Source: an uncultured Lachnospiraceae bacterium (lineage in GTDB: Bacteria > Bacillota > Clostridia > Lachnospirales > Lachnospiraceae). From it: a stretch of DNA of 5,378 nucleotides. The stretch is from the NCBI GenBank assembly GCA_900554925.1, contig USJG01000155.1, forward strand, positions 1 to 5,378, in the 5' to 3' direction. Position 1 is the stretch's first letter; every line of letters starts with the position of its first letter. A model generated the notes under the pieces. That model was not told the origin of the DNA. It saw only the letters and a list, made by a program, of their open reading frames with translations, and made no database searches. A program made the position numbers and the translations under genes. Of this stretch, positions 4,803 to 5,378 are shown one piece after another.

Positions 4803-5378
4803 TAGTCCAGATAATCCTTTAACTTTCTGCTTCTGCTGGGATGACGTAATTTGCGCAGCGCCTTTGCCTCGATCTGCCTGATACGTTCCCTGGTAACATT
4901 AAATTCCTTGCCTACTTCTTCCAGGGTTCTGGCCCGTCCGTCATCCAGACCAAAACGCAGCCGCAGTACCTTCTGCTCCCTTTCCGTCAATGTGCCAAGC
5001 ACTTCTACCAGCTGTTCCTTTAACAGGGTAAAGGCGGCGGCATCTGCCGGAACAGGTACATTATCATCCTGTATAAAATCGCCCAGATGAGAGTCCTCCT
5101 CCTCACCGATAGGCGTTTCCAGTGACACAGGTTCCTGGGATATTTTCAGTATTTCACGGACGCGTTCTACAGGAAGACTCATTTCCTCCGCAATCTCTTC
5201 CGGGGTAGGTTCACGCCCCAGCTCCTGCAAAAGCTGTCTGCTGACACGGATCAGCTTATTAATTGTTTCAACCATATGCACAGGAATACGGATCGTTCTT
5301 GCCTGATCGGCAATAGCTCTGGTGATTGCCTGACGGATCCACCATGTTGCATAAGTAGAAAATTTATATCCTTTACGG
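4802..5378 (-). CDS. rpoD: RNA polymerase primary sigma factor, C-terminal part
   Basis: The frame is open to the right window edge, so the gene is cut and its 5' part is missing. The internal ATG at 5279-5281 is not the start: upstream codons encode the conserved region 2.3-2.4 segments YKFSTYATWWIRQ and ITRAIADQARTIRIP, which melt and read the -10 element. Region 3 follows (HMVETINKL, QLLQELGREPTPEEIAEEM), then the SLETPIGEEEDSHLGDFI linker typical of primary sigma factors, and region 4 with TLTEREQKVLRLRFGL and the -35-reading helix-turn-helix TLEEVGKEFNVTRERIRQIEA, ending in KLKDYLD. About 191 residues are present. Sequence quality is that of a housekeeping sigma-70 (RpoD/SigA), not an alternative sigma factor. 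It heads the operon continuing into trmK and the kinase. Confidence 0.97.
   Translation of the reverse strand, partial: RKGYKFSTYATWWIRQAITRAIADQARTIRIPVHMVETINKLIRVSRQLLQELGREPTPEEIAEEMSLPVERVREILKISQEPVSLETPIGEEEDSHLGDFIQDDNVPVPADAAAFTLLKEQLVEVLGTLTEREQKVLRLRFGLDDGRARTLEEVGKEFNVTRERIRQIEAKALRKLRHPSRSRKLKDYLD

Noticed and set aside
5279..5281. ATG as start of the sigma factor
   Set aside because: Conserved sigma region 2.3/2.4 codons continue without interruption to the window edge, so the gene is only cut by the window.
1..5378. CRISPR array or cas genes accompanying the CARF nuclease
   Set aside because: I looked for regularly spaced direct repeats and for Cas10, Csm/Cmr or Cas6-like sequences and found none.

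Overview
The window looks like a piece of a Clostridia genome (Bacillota), most likely of the Lachnospiraceae type. The basis is an A-type RNase P RNA (Clostridia carry A-type, Bacilli carry B-type), a primary sigma factor followed directly by trmK, a TGS-domain nucleoside kinase of the kind common in gut Clostridia, strong AGGAGG ribosome binding sites, and moderate GC content judged by eye. Species cannot be assigned from the sequence alone.

Almost everything is on the minus strand, so the biological order runs from the right edge to the left. The right third is a housekeeping operon: the 3' part of rpoD (regions 2.3 to 4), then trmK, whose ATG shares one base with the rpoD stop, then a 551-residue TGS/uridine-kinase-type protein whose ribosome binding site abuts the trmK stop. 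One base beyond the kinase stop begins a ~153-bp, highly structured inverted-repeat element (2253-2405). About 20 bases further is rnpB (about 1894-2232), which ends in a good intrinsic terminator (1825-1858). Behind that terminator lies a stand-alone CARF-nuclease gene of the DUF1887/Card1 family (614-1786), with no CRISPR array or cas gene in view.

The left 500 bases are disrupted. A plus-strand fragment of a membrane GT2 (cellulose-synthase-like) glycosyltransferase and a minus-strand 5' fragment of a small secreted protein gene meet at about 287-303. Both lack their 3' parts there. This is either a deletion/rearrangement breakpoint or an assembly join.

The points most worth checking are: the orphan Card1-like effector, with Ser where I recall Glu in the E-x-K nuclease motif of characterised relatives; the imperfect P1 and P2 helices of rnpB, which would fit a chimeric RNA gene and so a second join; and the structured repeat that seems to occupy both the kinase 3' end and the rnpB promoter region.
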